DNA of 23,141 nucleotides, taken from NCBI GenBank assembly GCA_948665105.1, contig CAPNGW010000010.1, positions 1 to 23,141 on the forward strand, in the 5' to 3' direction. This document shows positions 14,197-23,141 of this stretch, in pieces. Under the pieces are notes generated by a model that saw only the letters and a list, made by a program, of their open reading frames with translations, searched no databases and was not told where the DNA came from. A program made the translations under genes and the position numbers. Numbering within the stretch: the first letter of the stretch is position 1; each line of letters begins with the position of its first letter. This DNA comes from an uncultured Lachnospiraceae bacterium (GTDB taxonomy: Bacteria > Bacillota > Clostridia > Lachnospirales > Lachnospiraceae).

Positions 14197-15168
14197 CTAC
14201 AGCTCCCCCAGCTCTTTTAAAAAATCTTCCTGCTCCAAGAATCCCCTCACCCCGGTGTCCCTGGCATGGGCCCCGGATTTCCGCTGAAGCATGGTGTCTA
14301 TAACATATCTTAGGGCATCGGGATTCACAAAGAAGCGCAAAATTGTCCTTACATACAGGTTCTTAATACGGTACAGCTTTAACAGGCGAAATCTCTTTTT
14401 CACGAAGGAATTGTCTTGATGCTGCCGGTAGAGCTCCTTGTAAAAGCGCTCCACATCCTTGCGAATCAATTCTTCAAATTCCGAATGCTTTTTCGTGGTG
14501 ATTCCCGTTCCGATTTCATACCATATCATATATGCATCGTAAAGCTGTACCGGCCTTCCCTCCACCGCTGCCAGCACCTGAAAGATGTCCTCCTCATAGA
14601 CGACCTCCTTCTGGATTCTCTGCATGTATTCCAAAGCAAATTCCCTCTCATAGCAGATGGCGGCGCCGCACACATTATCACTGTAGAGAACCAGATTTTT
14701 GGTAATCCGTTTTGCATCCTTTCTCCGGTAGGCCAGCATGTCAAAGGGATGGAAATATCTCACCTTTTTTATCTTTCCTTCGGAATCCCTCTGATAGCCC
14801 TGAAGCAGGCCGAAGCAGCAGGTATACTGATTCTGCTCCATATAATCGTAAACATTCTTGAGGGTATTCTCATCGTACAGCGCGTCGCCTGCACTGATGA
14901 ATTTTACGTAGCTTCCCTCCGCTATTCGCAAACCGGAAAGGATATTTTTCACGGTTCCCTGATTCTTCTGATTGGCAACCAGCTTATAACGCGTAAACTT
15001 ATTTCTTTCAAAAAACTCCTGTATTTGGGAAAAATGGTTGTCCCTTGAGCCGTCATCCGCAATCACAATTTCAAACTCTGTAAACCTCTGCCGGATAACC
15101 GACAGCAGGGTGAGAAGCGTCTTATGCACGTCTGAGTTATAAGTTATAACCAATACTGTAAATTTCAT
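14197..15168 (-). CDS. Family 2 glycosyltransferase
   Basis: The 323-residue GT-A enzyme begins MKFTVLVITYNS, with IADDGSRDN (36-44) as the nucleotide site and KFISAGDALYD (89-99) at the metal site, where the usual second Asp of a DxD is shifted (S-A-G-D). The C-terminal third is basic and helix-rich and probably sits on the membrane. It has a clear GGAAGGAG site before ATG 15168, follows the large DUF2142 gene by about 50 bases and abuts the GT4 gene. Substrate unknown. Confidence 0.92.
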   Translation of the reverse strand: MKFTVLVITYNSDVHKTLLTLLSVIRQRFTEFEIVIADDGSRDNHFSQIQEFFERNKFTRYKLVANQKNQGTVKNILSGLRIAEGSYVKFISAGDALYDENTLKNVYDYMEQNQYTCCFGLLQGYQRDSEGKIKKVRYFHPFDMLAYRRKDAKRITKNLVLYSDNVCGAAICYEREFALEYMQRIQKEVVYEEDIFQVLAAVEGRPVQLYDAYMIWYEIGTGITTKKHSEFEELIRKDVERFYKELYRQHQDNSFVKKRFRLLKLYRIKNLYVRTILRFFVNPDALRYVIDTMLQRKSGAHARDTGVRGFLEQEDFLKELGEL

Positions 15169-15218
15169 TTCCGTCTCCTTCCAGAGCCCTCACTTGATAC
15201 TGTCCATCTGCCCACAGG

Positions 15219-17195
15219 CTACATTGTGTTCATTCCCACCAGCCAGGAAATGCTGGTGACAGTTACCACTGCCACAATGATTATGGGATAAGCTGTCCGA
15301 GCTGCATTCTGGCTGCGCTCCGTTCCCCAGGGAACTGCCATGGCAGCAGCCGGCAGAAACGGCAGCAGGTAGCGGTATGAAAGTCCCCATATACTGCCGT
15401 AATCCGGAGGTGTGAAGGTATAGCCCACCAAAATAATGGCCAACACCATAGTCCCAAAAGAAGCTGCAAAAAGGAATCGTTTCCACTGGGGCATCTCCCG
15501 CTTACAGAGTAACAGAGACACTATAATCACCATGGCATAAGGAATCTGGTTTGCACCATTCAGCGCATAGTACAGCCCATTTATCTGGTCATAAAGTTCA
15601 TGACCAAAGAGCCTTATTATGTAGCCCGGATGCTCCAGGATATAGCCCACATGCCATTCAGGAACAAAGGAATACAGCTTTGACAGGAAAAGCTGCGTGC
15701 CGCCGCCAAAGGCCACCCAAATTCCGGCCAGTACAGCTATGCCTCCGACACATGGAGCAAGTATCCTCCAGTGATTTTTCCAGCACCCTATAATCCTTCC
15801 AAGGTTTTCCTTTTTCAGTATAAGCAATACTGCCATGCAAAACAACAGACAAGGTACCTTCATTTTCGTAATCTCATAAGTCAGGATTAGAAAGGCTGCA
15901 TCCGCCCACAATGCTTTTTTTGACAAAATGTCATAACCCGTTTCCCTTATCCAGAGGACAACAGCCAGAAGCAGCACCATCTCGGCAATCATAAGACCGT
16001 CACTGTTACAACAGGATTTTAAAATTATCACATTGGGGATAAAGGAAAGGAGCCAAATCATGTCTTTATATTTGGGAGCCAGCTTCAAAGCCAATGCCCC
16101 AAACAAAACGCATGTCAGCATCTGCCCCATTCTTGCAAGATAGTACCAGGCTACAGGACGAGTGCCCAGATGCATACCAATCCATACAGTAATCACCTGT
16201 GGCCAGTAGCTCTCCATTCCTTTTGTGACAGTACCCACACAGGAGACCCTCACTTCCTCAAAGGAAGGCTCCTTGCCCAGCAACGTAAGCAGCCTGTCCA
16301 GGCAAAGAGACTGGTTCCTCTCCGCATGATAGCTGTTATCATTGAAATTCACATAGAAATCCAACAGGCGGAGCTCATTCACCTCTCCCGGCACAGAAGC
16401 AATATAATCAAGGCCATCCGCGGAATTGGACAGCACGCCGTAATCCTCCGGTGTAACCTGGGACAGCTCAATGGTGCTTTGGCCCTTTGCCAATGTGTAC
16501 ACCCGCACAAAATGCCGGAACTCGTCATCCCTGCTCATGGGCGGTATGAAAAATACTGTCAGAAAGCCTGCAAACAGTGAGAGAACCACATACCAGCGAA
16601 TCTTAAGGCCCTTCTTATAAATCAGCGCCAGTATGAATAGACCCGCCCCGCTGCACAAAAGAATGATAGCAGTAAACAGCGCCTGATAGCGAAAGGAAAA
16701 GTATTGCACCAATGCAAGGCCCTTCCCGCTGGCCAAAACAGACAATTCTCTGCCTCCTGTAAACTCTGTAACCAGCGTATACGTCTTCCCTTGCTCCAGG
16801 CTTCCCTTGGGAACCATCAGGCTCAGCCTTTGCCTGTCCTCCGTCAATACTTGAGAAATCTCCTGCTCCTGCTTTGAAATTACCTGCTCCCCCGGGCTAT
16901 CCTCCACCCACCAGACAAGAGTCCCCTCCGGGCTTTCTCCCACAGACACTCGGATATCCACAGAAAGCATCCTTTTTCCAACTACCTCAAGCTCTGTCCG
17001 AAAGGTTTCCGTCTCCACCAGACGCTCAACGGTGTTTCGCTCATTCACAAGATAGCTTTGCCGCCCGGCATCCCACACCATTCTGATAAGTCCATAAGCA
17101 CTGCGGGCAACAGAAAGCACTGCCAGCAGTATTATAATAATTGGGACGTATTTTTTGATTTTATCTGCATGTTTCTCATAGTATTCCCTTATCAT
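15219..17195 (-). CDS. Large DUF2142 membrane protein with an extracytoplasmic N-terminal domain
   Basis: The 658-residue protein has a first helix at about 16-36, a 130-residue hydrophilic, strand-rich segment (40-168), then roughly a dozen membrane helices. After the third helix lies FFIPPMSRDDEFRHF (215-229), matching the PP-x-x-x-x-DE-x-x-H signature seen in the other DUF2142 protein of this locus. The acidic residues would face outside, as expected for a GT-C transferase using a polyprenyl-phosphate sugar. The soluble domain between helices one and two is absent from the 460-residue relative. GAGGGAG lies just before ATG 17195; the gene follows the GT2 gene by 25 bases. Catalytic function is inferred, not shown. 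Confidence 0.85.
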   Translation of the reverse strand: MIREYYEKHADKIKKYVPIIIILLAVLSVARSAYGLIRMVWDAGRQSYLVNERNTVERLVETETFRTELEVVGKRMLSVDIRVSVGESPEGTLVWWVEDSPGEQVISKQEQEISQVLTEDRQRLSLMVPKGSLEQGKTYTLVTEFTGGRELSVLASGKGLALVQYFSFRYQALFTAIILLCSGAGLFILALIYKKGLKIRWYVVLSLFAGFLTVFFIPPMSRDDEFRHFVRVYTLAKGQSTIELSQVTPEDYGVLSNSADGLDYIASVPGEVNELRLLDFYVNFNDNSYHAERNQSLCLDRLLTLLGKEPSFEEVRVSCVGTVTKGMESYWPQVITVWIGMHLGTRPVAWYYLARMGQMLTCVLFGALALKLAPKYKDMIWLLSFIPNVIILKSCCNSDGLMIAEMVLLLAVVLWIRETGYDILSKKALWADAAFLILTYEITKMKVPCLLFCMAVLLILKKENLGRIIGCWKNHWRILAPCVGGIAVLAGIWVAFGGGTQLFLSKLYSFVPEWHVGYILEHPGYIIRLFGHELYDQINGLYYALNGANQIPYAMVIIVSLLLCKREMPQWKRFLFAASFGTMVLAIILVGYTFTPPDYGSIWGLSYRYLLPFLPAAAMAVPWGTERSQNAARTAYPIIIVAVVTVTSISWLVGMNTM

Positions 17196-17220
17196 TTGTC
17201 TCCCTCACCGTAAAACCCTG

Positions 17221-18111
17221 TTACAGCATGCGGTTAAAAAGCAGTAATCCTCTCACAATCCACAAGTCACTCCTTGTCTGTCTGTAATATCCCCTGGCAA
17301 ACACCGCCTTCGCTTTTCTCCCCCATGCTTCTGACTCCAGCAGCAATGACACCAGCTGGTCCTTCTCACTCTGGCCCTGGTACATATTCTGAAAATCTGT
17401 CAGCTGGGCTTTCAATTTACCGCGATTGTGCTTCAAATACCGAAGCTTGGCCTTTATGGTTCCCCAGGCACTTCCGCTCTGGCCCACCACATTGTTTCCA
17501 TGCTGGCGGTACAGGATATAGGCCTCCTGGTCATACAGGACCTGCCCCACATAGCTGGCCACCAGGTAGCACCACCAGTCATGTAAAATGGCATGTCCGG
17601 GAATGTGTGCTTTGATATTCTCCGAAAGCTCCCGGTTCATCACGGCAGTGCAGCCGGTACAGATGCATTCAATCACTGCATTCCCGAAGCCGGGCCTTGG
17701 CCTTCCTTTGTTATTCTCTGCAATCACATGGGCATCCCCATCCACCAGTATCTTGTTGCTGCAATAAAGGGCCGGGCCCTTTACTGCCTCCAGCTTTTCC
17801 ACTGCCTTCTCCACCTTCTGCTCCAGCCAGATATCATCCTGGTCGCAAAACGCAATATAATCCGCATCACTTTTGGCAAGCAGCTCAAAGAAGCTGTTGG
17901 TCACTCCCACATTACTTCCAAAAAAAACACGGATTCTATCGTATTGCTTCTCATATTTGCCCAGAAGAGCAGCCGTAGCGTCTGTGGAACCGTCATCCCG
18001 AATCAGAATCTCCAGATTGGGATACGTCTGCCCAAGCAGGCTTTCTATCTGCTCTTCCAGGTATTTTTCTCCATTGTAGGTGGACAAAAGCACCTGAACC
18101 TTTTTACTCAT
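17221..18111 (-). CDS. Family 2 glycosyltransferase, rhamnosyltransferase-like
   Basis: The 296-residue GT-A enzyme begins [18 protein letters not shown], has [14 protein letters not shown] (37-50) and AFCDQDDIW (87-95). The CDQDD-(I/V)-W form is common in rhamnosyltransferases of Gram-positive glycan clusters, so dTDP-rhamnose is a reasonable donor, but not proven. The start is ATG 18111, overlapping the aminotransferase stop in ATGA with GGAAGG seven bases upstream; a TTG five codons earlier is less likely. Confidence 0.92.
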   Translation of the reverse strand: MSKKVQVLLSTYNGEKYLEEQIESLLGQTYPNLEILIRDDGSTDATAALLGKYEKQYDRIRVFFGSNVGVTNSFFELLAKSDADYIAFCDQDDIWLEQKVEKAVEKLEAVKGPALYCSNKILVDGDAHVIAENNKGRPRPGFGNAVIECICTGCTAVMNRELSENIKAHIPGHAILHDWWCYLVASYVGQVLYDQEAYILYRQHGNNVVGQSGSAWGTIKAKLRYLKHNRGKLKAQLTDFQNMYQGQSEKDQLVSLLLESEAWGRKAKAVFARGYYRQTRSDLWIVRGLLLFNRML

Positions 18112-19214
18112 TCCTCTGCCTTCCAAGTATTTAACGCCTCAATCACATACGACACCTCTTCCTCGGTCATTCCATAATACATGGGCAGACTCAGCTGCGT
18201 CCCGGAGATTTCCTCCGCCACCGGAAGTGCCCCCCTGGGAATCTGTAATTCTGCGTAAGCCTCCTGCAGATGCATGGGAATGGGATAATGCTTGTTGGTT
18301 CCGATTCCCTTTTGATTGAGATATTCCTCCAGACGATCTCTTTGGCGGCACCGCACCGCAAAAATATGATATACATGGGTGCAGTCAAAAGACGTAACCG
18401 GCAGGGTAATACCGGGGTTTACAATTTCATTCAGATACCGCCCTGCAATCTCCATTCTACGGGCATTCCATTTATCCAGCTCCTTGAGCTTTACCCGCAG
18501 AAGCCCTGCCTGTACCTCGTCCAGTCTGGAGTTATTTCCCTGATAAATGTGATGGTATTTATAATCGGAGCCATAATTCCCCAATGCCCTCACCAGCTCT
18601 GCCAACTCCTTATCATTGGTCACAACGGCTCCCCCGTCTCCCAGCGCTCCCAGATTCTTGCCCGGATAAAAGCTAAAGCCTGCCGCATCACCGAGGTTTC
18701 CGGTTCGTTTGCCCTTATAGGAGGCCCCATGTGCCTGTGCGGCATCCTCTATCACCTTCAGGCTATATTTCCCAGCAAGCTCCATAATTGCATCCATCTC
18801 CGCAGGCTGTCCATACAGGTGGACGGCCATGATGGCCCTGGTTCTCTCGGTAATTTTTGCTTCTATTTCCTCAGGATTTATATTGTAGCTTTCCATCCGG
18901 GGCTCCACAAAAACCGGCCGGGCACCTGTATAGGACACGGCCAGAGCCGTGGCAATATACGTGTTGGAGGGAACAATCACTTCATCCTCCTTCCCAATGC
19001 CATACGCCCGCAGGATGAGATACAGGGCATCCAGCCCATTGCCACAGCCCACGCAATACTTTGCCCCGCAATAAGTGGCAAATTCTTCCTCGAATTTTTC
19101 CACTTCCCTGCCCTGGATAAACCAGTTGTTCTCGTATACTTCCCGAAACTTATCAAGCATTTCACTCTCGATTTCCCTGTGCATTACCCCGACAGATGAA
19201 AACGGTATGTTCAT
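18108..19214 (-). CDS. PLP-dependent sugar aminotransferase (DegT/DnrJ/EryC1/StrS; FdtB/QdtB-like)
   Basis: The 368-residue fold-type I enzyme would put an amino group on a keto sugar nucleotide. The Schiff-base lysine K186 lies in [17 protein letters not shown]157 of IEDAAQAHG would hold the pyridine nitrogen, and the substrate-side Q160 and N-terminal NNWFIQG are present. Its start is one base after the ketoisomerase stop, so the two are a functional pair: the ketoisomerase makes dTDP-3-keto-6-deoxyhexose and this enzyme makes the 3-amino sugar (Fuc3N or Qui3N type). Other DegT specificities (C4) are possible in general, but the neighbour argues for C3. Confidence 0.94.
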   Translation of the reverse strand: MNIPFSSVGVMHREIESEMLDKFREVYENNWFIQGREVEKFEEEFATYCGAKYCVGCGNGLDALYLILRAYGIGKEDEVIVPSNTYIATALAVSYTGARPVFVEPRMESYNINPEEIEAKITERTRAIMAVHLYGQPAEMDAIMELAGKYSLKVIEDAAQAHGASYKGKRTGNLGDAAGFSFYPGKNLGALGDGGAVVTNDKELAELVRALGNYGSDYKYHHIYQGNNSRLDEVQAGLLRVKLKELDKWNARRMEIAGRYLNEIVNPGITLPVTSFDCTHVYHIFAVRCRQRDRLEEYLNQKGIGTNKHYPIPMHLQEAYAELQIPRGALPVAEEISGTQLSLPMYYGMTEEEVSYVIEALNTWKAEE

Positions 19215-19215
19215 T

Positions 19216-19638
19216 TTATTTTTCCGCCTTTCCAGATTCCTGATTTTTCACATATTCCAAAAAATCGTCGTAGCTTCTAATATAATCTTCCTCCTTGTAA
19301 TAGTCGGAAGCCAGCACCATCAACACTGCATCCGGTGAGAAATCATACATTTCCCGCCACATGGCATTTGACACATACAGCCCCTCATAAGGGCACTCCA
19401 ACGGAACAATCTTCTTCTCCCCACCGTTATCCAGCAAAATTTTGCAGGAGCCATGGATACAGATTAGAATCTGCTCCAAAGATTTATGGGCATGGAATCC
19501 CCTCCGGACGCCCTGGCCTGTATCATACATATAATACACACGTTTTATTTCAAAAGGAATATCCTTAAATTCCTCCAACGCCACCAGTTGTCCGCGTTCA
19601 TCACCATGCTGTTGGAATGCATACTTTATCACCTGCAT
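19216..19638 (-). CDS. dTDP-4-keto-6-deoxyglucose 3,4-ketoisomerase (FdtA/QdtA-like cupin)
   Basis: The 140-residue single-domain cupin (WxcM-like) begins with [10 protein letters not shown] and has [11 protein letters not shown] with H49 and H51, the histidine pair known to be important in this enzyme family, then [10 protein letters not shown] and the C-terminal [14 protein letters not shown] typical of the family. It acts on the product of RfbB. Whether the product has galacto (FdtA) or gluco (QdtA) configuration cannot be decided here. It has a good AAGGAG site and is followed after one base by the aminotransferase gene. Confidence 0.93.
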   Translation of the reverse strand: MQVIKYAFQQHGDERGQLVALEEFKDIPFEIKRVYYMYDTGQGVRRGFHAHKSLEQILICIHGSCKILLDNGGEKKIVPLECPYEGLYVSNAMWREMYDFSPDAVLMVLASDYYKEEDYIRSYDDFLEYVKNQESGKAEK

Positions 19639-19677
19639 AACCTGTCTCCTTTACAACTCCCCACTAAGGGCCTGGCA

Positions 19678-19708
19678 GCCGGACCCATCCGCCTTACTCC
19701 CGTCCGGC
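19678..19708 (-). repeat. Inverted repeat over the glf stop codon
   Basis: Arms GCCGGAC (19678-19684) and GTCCGGC (19702-19708) are perfect, with a 17-base loop that contains the glf stop codon. There is no U-run after it on the minus strand, so it is not a classical terminator; it may be a weak RNA structure or chance in a GC-rich gap. Confidence 0.3.
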
Positions 19709-20779
19709 AGCTTCCAGGGCCGCCTTTAGCACCTTATCCATATCATAATATTTATACTGTCCCAGACGTCCACCGAAAATCACATTTTCTTCCTTTTCGG
19801 CCAGCTCCAGGTACTTCTCATAGAGCGCATTATTCTCCTGATTATTCACCGGATAATAAGGCTCCACTCCCGGCCTCCATTCCATACTGTATTCCCTGGA
19901 AATAATGGTAACCGGCTGGGTTCCAAATTCAAAATGCTTATGCTCAATGATTCTGGTATAGGGCACCTCACGCTCCGTGTAATTAATCACTGCGTTTCCC
20001 TGTAAATTCTCACAGTCGTATTTCTCTGTCTCAAAATAAACGGAACGATATTGAAGGGCACCAAATTGATACCGGTAATATTCGTCAATCTGCCCCGTGA
20101 ACACCAGCTTTTCATACTCCACATCCTTCAATTGGAAGAAATCTGTGGAAAGCCGTACCTCAATGCCCTGAAGCATCCTTTCCACCAGCTTTGCATAGCC
20201 GCCAATGGGAATCCCCTGATACCTGTCGTTGAAATAATTGTTATCATATGTAAATCGCAGGGGAAGGCGTTTAATGATAAACGCCGGCAGCTCCTTGCAG
20301 TCTCTGCCCCACTGCTTTTCCGTGTACCCTTTAATCAGCTTCTCGTACACATCCCGTCCAACCAGTGACAGGGCCTGCTCCTCCAAATTTTTCGGTTCTG
20401 TAATGCCTAGCTCTGAGATTTGCTCCGCTATTTTTGCCCTGGCCTCCTCAGGCGTTCTGATATTCCACAGCTTGCTGAAGGTATTCATGTTGAAAGGAAG
20501 ATTGTACAGCTCGTCCTTATAAAAGGCCACCGGAGAATTGATGTAATTGTTAAACTTTGCAAATTGGTTTACATATTCCCAGATTTCCTTATTGGAGGTA
20601 TGAAAAATATGGGCGCCGTACTTGTGTACCTGGATGCCCTCTGTCTCCTCTGTATAGACATTTCCGCCGATATGGCTCCGTTTATCGATTACCAGACATG
20701 TCTTACCCTTTTTCTTCATTTCATGGGCAAACGCCGCGCCAAACAGGCCGGCGCCCACCACCAGATAATCATATTTCAT
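19694..20779 (-). CDS. glf: UDP-galactopyranose mutase
   Basis: The 361-residue FAD enzyme interconverts UDP-galactopyranose and UDP-galactofuranose in the cytoplasm. It has the FAD-binding VGAGLFGA (8-15), IDKRSHIGGN (31-40), the substrate-region HKYGAHIFHT (52-61) and the conserved YTEKQWG block around residue 170. Length and motifs are those of a complete bacterial Glf. AAGGAG lies before ATG 20779. It tells that galactofuranose is part of the polymer; at least one of the nearby glycosyltransferases should use UDP-Galf. Confidence 0.97.
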   Translation of the reverse strand: MKYDYLVVGAGLFGAAFAHEMKKKGKTCLVIDKRSHIGGNVYTEETEGIQVHKYGAHIFHTSNKEIWEYVNQFAKFNNYINSPVAFYKDELYNLPFNMNTFSKLWNIRTPEEARAKIAEQISELGITEPKNLEEQALSLVGRDVYEKLIKGYTEKQWGRDCKELPAFIIKRLPLRFTYDNNYFNDRYQGIPIGGYAKLVERMLQGIEVRLSTDFFQLKDVEYEKLVFTGQIDEYYRYQFGALQYRSVYFETEKYDCENLQGNAVINYTEREVPYTRIIEHKHFEFGTQPVTIISREYSMEWRPGVEPYYPVNNQENNALYEKYLELAEKEENVIFGGRLGQYKYYDMDKVLKAALEAAGRE

Positions 20780-20830
20780 GTGCGCTTCTCCTTCAATCCC
20801 AATCCGTTTCCACCCTGCTGAAACCCGTTC

Positions 20831-21712
20831 TTACTCCTTATATAGTCCGGACTCCACATACTCTGCAAGCGCCGTCTTCCAATCTGCCATCACAAAGTCC
20901 CCGGTAAGCCGAAGCATATACTTGTCCAGCACCGAATAGGCCGGTCTCCTGGCGGAAGCCGGATACATGGCTGCATACTCCTCTGAGCTAATCCGGTTCA
21001 CCTTGGTCTTTTTCCCGGTAAGCCGGAAAATCTCCTCCGCAAAATCCGCCCAGCTGCAGCTTCCCTCGCAGGTTCCGTGGAATACACCATAATTCTCCGT
21101 GGGCTCCAGATAATGGATGAGCTTGGCCAACTCCGCTGCGCTGGTGGGATTGCCCACCTGGTCGCATACCACGCTGACCTCCTGATTGCTCTCGGAAAGC
21201 CGCAGCATGGTCTTCACAAAATTCTTTCCTTCCCCATACAGCCAGGCCGTGCGGATAATAAAATATTTCCGGGCAAACTGCTGGACAAACCGTTCTCCCT
21301 CCAGCTTTGTCTTGCCGTAAGCGCTCTTTGGGTTCACCTCATCAAACTCCGTGTAGGGTGATTCTCCGTCTCCGGTAAACACATAATCTGTGGACACATG
21401 TATCAGCTTCGCCCCCACTTTCTCGGCGGCAATACTTAGGTTTCTGGCTCCCAGGGCATTAATCCTATAGGCGCTGTCCCATTGCTTCTCGCAGGCATCC
21501 ACATTGGTGTGAGCCGCGCAGTTCATAATTACCTGGGGCTTCTGTTCCTCCACCATGGAAAGCACTTCCGAGAGATTTGTGATATCCAGGGCCACCGAGG
21601 TCTCAGAATCCATCACGTCTGTATTGATAAACTCCACGTCTTCCCCGGCATATTCCTTATTGATGGCTCTTCCCAACTGGCCGTTACACCCGGTTATTAA
21701 TATTTTTTTCAT
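20831..21712 (-). CDS. rfbD: dTDP-4-dehydrorhamnose reductase
   Basis: The 293-residue enzyme performs the last step to dTDP-L-rhamnose. It has the NAD(P)-binding GCNGQLG (8-14), VSTDYVFTG (106-114), the YxxxK pair Y132/K136 and the C-terminal RRPAYSVLD (255-263) typical of RmlD. GAGG lies before ATG 21712. It is in a different transcription unit from rfbB, and rfbA and rfbC are not in the window, so the pathway must be completed by genes elsewhere. Confidence 0.97.
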   Translation of the reverse strand: MKKILITGCNGQLGRAINKEYAGEDVEFINTDVMDSETSVALDITNLSEVLSMVEEQKPQVIMNCAAHTNVDACEKQWDSAYRINALGARNLSIAAEKVGAKLIHVSTDYVFTGDGESPYTEFDEVNPKSAYGKTKLEGERFVQQFARKYFIIRTAWLYGEGKNFVKTMLRLSESNQEVSVVCDQVGNPTSAAELAKLIHYLEPTENYGVFHGTCEGSCSWADFAEEIFRLTGKKTKVNRISSEEYAAMYPASARRPAYSVLDKYMLRLTGDFVMADWKTALAEYVESGLYKE

Positions 21713-21727
21713 ATTCCTACCTCACTT

Positions 21728-22516
21728 TTATTGATTGTTTTTTTCCCCACTGGCATACACTCTTGCTAATCTTTTTGCAATCCATTTGGGCCAGAACAGG
21801 CACATCATCTCATAATCCTCGTTGGTTCTCATCCCCTGGTTAATAATCTCTGTGGTGGTGGATTCCTCGTGAATCCGGTGCATCATCAGAGGCTTGGCCA
21901 CATACACAAAGCTTCCCTTTGTCCGGGAAAGCAATTCCCATGCCTTCCAATCCATATTGCTTCGAAAATGGCTCCGGAAAATACTTCCCTCTATCTTCTC
22001 CCGGTTAAAGGTCACCGAGGGGCAGCAGATGGGATTCCCCATGGACAGAATTCTTCTTCTCATCCATTTACTTTTCTGAAGCCACCTTACCTTTAGCGGG
22101 GACAGCAGCAGCCTTTTTATCTTCAAATTCCTATTGGAATATTGCAGACCGTCCCTGTGCTCCTCATAATAATCCGTAAAGGCAATAATCGTGTCCTGCT
22201 TCAACCGCTTCTCCACCTGCTCCAGATACTCCGGCTCATAGCTGTCATCCTGATGGGCCACCGTGACAAACTGTGTTCGGCCTGCCTGTACACCAAAATC
22301 AAAGTCCCCGGCAATCCCGGCGCTATTTTGGTGTACAACAACCTCTATCCCATATTTTCCTGCAATTTCCCGAATATATGCATTGTCCGTGGATGTGGCC
22401 ACAATGATTTGAGAAGCAACCGTCTGATTCATCAGTGATTGGATACAATTTTCCAGATATTTCGATTCCTTATAAGCCAGTACCACAAAGGTATGATTCC
22501 TATTCTCCGGTCTCAT
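21728..22516 (-). CDS. Family 2 glycosyltransferase
   Basis: The 262-residue GT-A enzyme begins MRPENRNHTFVVLAYKES and has VAHQDDSYEPEYL (86-98) at the metal site. It resembles short GT2 enzymes of Gram-positive capsule and rhamnan clusters. The start ATG 22516 has GAGGGG four bases upstream and overlaps the end of the DUF2304 gene by 17 bases; a longer reading from 22561 would add a Lys-rich leader and overlap more. rfbD follows after 15 bases. Substrate unknown. Confidence 0.9.
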   Translation of the reverse strand: MRPENRNHTFVVLAYKESKYLENCIQSLMNQTVASQIIVATSTDNAYIREIAGKYGIEVVVHQNSAGIAGDFDFGVQAGRTQFVTVAHQDDSYEPEYLEQVEKRLKQDTIIAFTDYYEEHRDGLQYSNRNLKIKRLLLSPLKVRWLQKSKWMRRRILSMGNPICCPSVTFNREKIEGSIFRSHFRSNMDWKAWELLSRTKGSFVYVAKPLMMHRIHEESTTTEIINQGMRTNEDYEMMCLFWPKWIAKRLARVYASGEKNNQ

Positions 22517-22868
22517 TATGCCCCTCTTTTTTTGCTTCTTCTTCCTTATTGCGTATTGCAATCTCCTGGGTCAGATTCTTTAATCTGGTTTCCAGAGCCG
22601 AAATCTTAAGGCTCATGCTGAATACCTTGGCCAGCAGAATGAAAATCATAAACAAAAACAGGAAATTCACCGGCGCCATAATTCCCAGCATCCTGGTTAC
22701 CGCTTCCGGTATGATGGGAAACACACTGATGATAATCAGCATCACCGAAAGAAGAATCCAGAATATGGAATCTTCAATCTGGGCCTTGGAATTTCTGATT
22801 TTTCTCATTACGTATAAGGTTGTCAGTACGGAAGCCGCAATCAGCGAAATGCGCAATACGATACTCAT
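22500..22868 (-). CDS. DUF2304 small membrane protein (GacJ-like partner of the upstream GT2)
   Basis: The 122-residue protein has three hydrophobic helices (about 1-20, 35-53, 65-84) and a C-terminal charged, coiled-coil-like stretch (about 85-115). DUF2304 proteins typically lie next to a polyprenyl-phosphate-sugar synthase; in group A Streptococcus GacJ of this kind supports GacI. Here its ATG overlaps the stop of exactly such a GT2 gene in ATGA, so the pair is very likely co-translated. Confidence 0.9.
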   Translation of the reverse strand: MSIVLRISLIAASVLTTLYVMRKIRNSKAQIEDSIFWILLSVMLIIISVFPIIPEAVTRMLGIMAPVNFLFLFMIFILLAKVFSMSLKISALETRLKNLTQEIAIRNKEEEAKKEGHNETGE

Positions 22869-23141
22869 ACTTTCTTTTCTCCCTGAAAATCCAGATTCTT
22901 CTTACGGAAGGCCTGTACAAATAAAATAGATATCGACATTTGTATCATATATTTTAAAGAACGCATAAAGTTCAGATAGCTCTCTCCCGCCACGCGCTCA
23001 TCCATCTCCACCTGCACTTCCTTCACCCTGGCGCCGCATTTCACCAGGTAGGAAATGGTATCCGGCTCCGGCCCGTAATTCATATTGAGAGCCAGCATTC
23101 GAATCATCCGGGGGCCGAACATGCGCATCCCGGAGGTGGAG
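22865..23141 (-). CDS. Family 2 glycosyltransferase (polyprenyl-phosphate sugar synthase type), C-terminal part
   Basis: The frame is open from the right window edge and encodes the last 91 residues. It begins STSGMRMFGPRMI, the late helix typical of DPM1-like GT2 enzymes, then EVQVEMDERVAGESYL, and ends in a single hydrophobic helix before the basic tail. The catalytic DxD lies outside the window. Family and the coupled DUF2304 gene suggest that it loads a sugar onto polyprenyl phosphate on the cytoplasmic face, to be used outside by GT-C-type proteins such as the DUF2142 pair. Confidence 0.85.
   Translation of the reverse strand, partial: STSGMRMFGPRMIRMLALNMNYGPEPDTISYLVKCGARVKEVQVEMDERVAGESYLNFMRSLKYMIQMSISILFVQAFRKKNLDFQGEKKV

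Noticed and set aside
18270..19199. 309-codon plus-strand open frame
   Set aside because: It is antisense to the aminotransferase gene, with no plausible start site or domain.
1..23141. CRISPR arrays, tRNA or rRNA genes, insertion sequences, prophage genes
   Set aside because: No regularly spaced repeats, cloverleaf sequences, transposase or integrase motifs were found on either strand.

Overview
The window is a single-strand (all genes on the minus strand) surface-polysaccharide locus, read right to left. Base composition near half GC, strong AGGAGG-type ribosome sites, tight gene packing and the protein families point to a Gram-positive gut Firmicute, most likely a Lachnospiraceae (Clostridia). 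The genus cannot be fixed from the sequence. No transposase, tRNA, rRNA, CRISPR array or integrase was seen.

Right part (about 23141-17221): the C-terminal end of a polyprenyl-phosphate-sugar type family 2 glycosyltransferase and its DUF2304 partner, a family 2 glycosyltransferase, rfbD (dTDP-L-rhamnose), glf (UDP-galactofuranose), a sugar 3,4-ketoisomerase with a PLP sugar aminotransferase (dTDP-3-amino-3,6-dideoxyhexose), and another family 2 glycosyltransferase. Middle part (17195-8950): a large DUF2142 membrane protein, three more glycosyltransferases (GT2, GT4, GT2), a Wzx-type flippase, a CDP-glycerol-glycerophosphotransferase-like protein with an altered active-site His, and a GNAT acetyltransferase that could finish the amino sugar. 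Then comes an acyltransferase-3 gene broken by a frameshift at a short tandem repeat.

Left part (7863-1): a good sigma-A-type promoter precedes an LtaS/EptA-like membrane phosphotransferase (alkaline phosphatase superfamily). A remnant of its paralogue with three internal deletions follows. Next is a 636-residue fusion of a YidC/Oxa1 insertase domain to a CDP-glycerol glycerophosphotransferase domain, translationally coupled to a tiny signal-peptide-bearing membrane protein, and then a type I signal peptidase. A perfect 12-bp inverted repeat covers the signal peptidase stop codon. A second candidate promoter drives rfbB, a second DUF2142 protein and an unidentified gene that runs off the left edge.

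Taken together, the genes can make dTDP-rhamnose (partly), UDP-Galf and a dTDP-3-acetamido-dideoxyhexose, assemble them on a lipid carrier, flip the product and decorate it outside with polyprenyl-linked sugars, acetyl and probably phosphoglycerol-like groups. This resembles in plan the streptococcal rhamnose polysaccharide system with GacI/GacJ, a GT-C transferase and GacH. The most unusual part is the YidC-glycerophosphotransferase fusion with its small secreted membrane partner and signal peptidase, which looks like a private insertion/processing module inside a glycan cluster.
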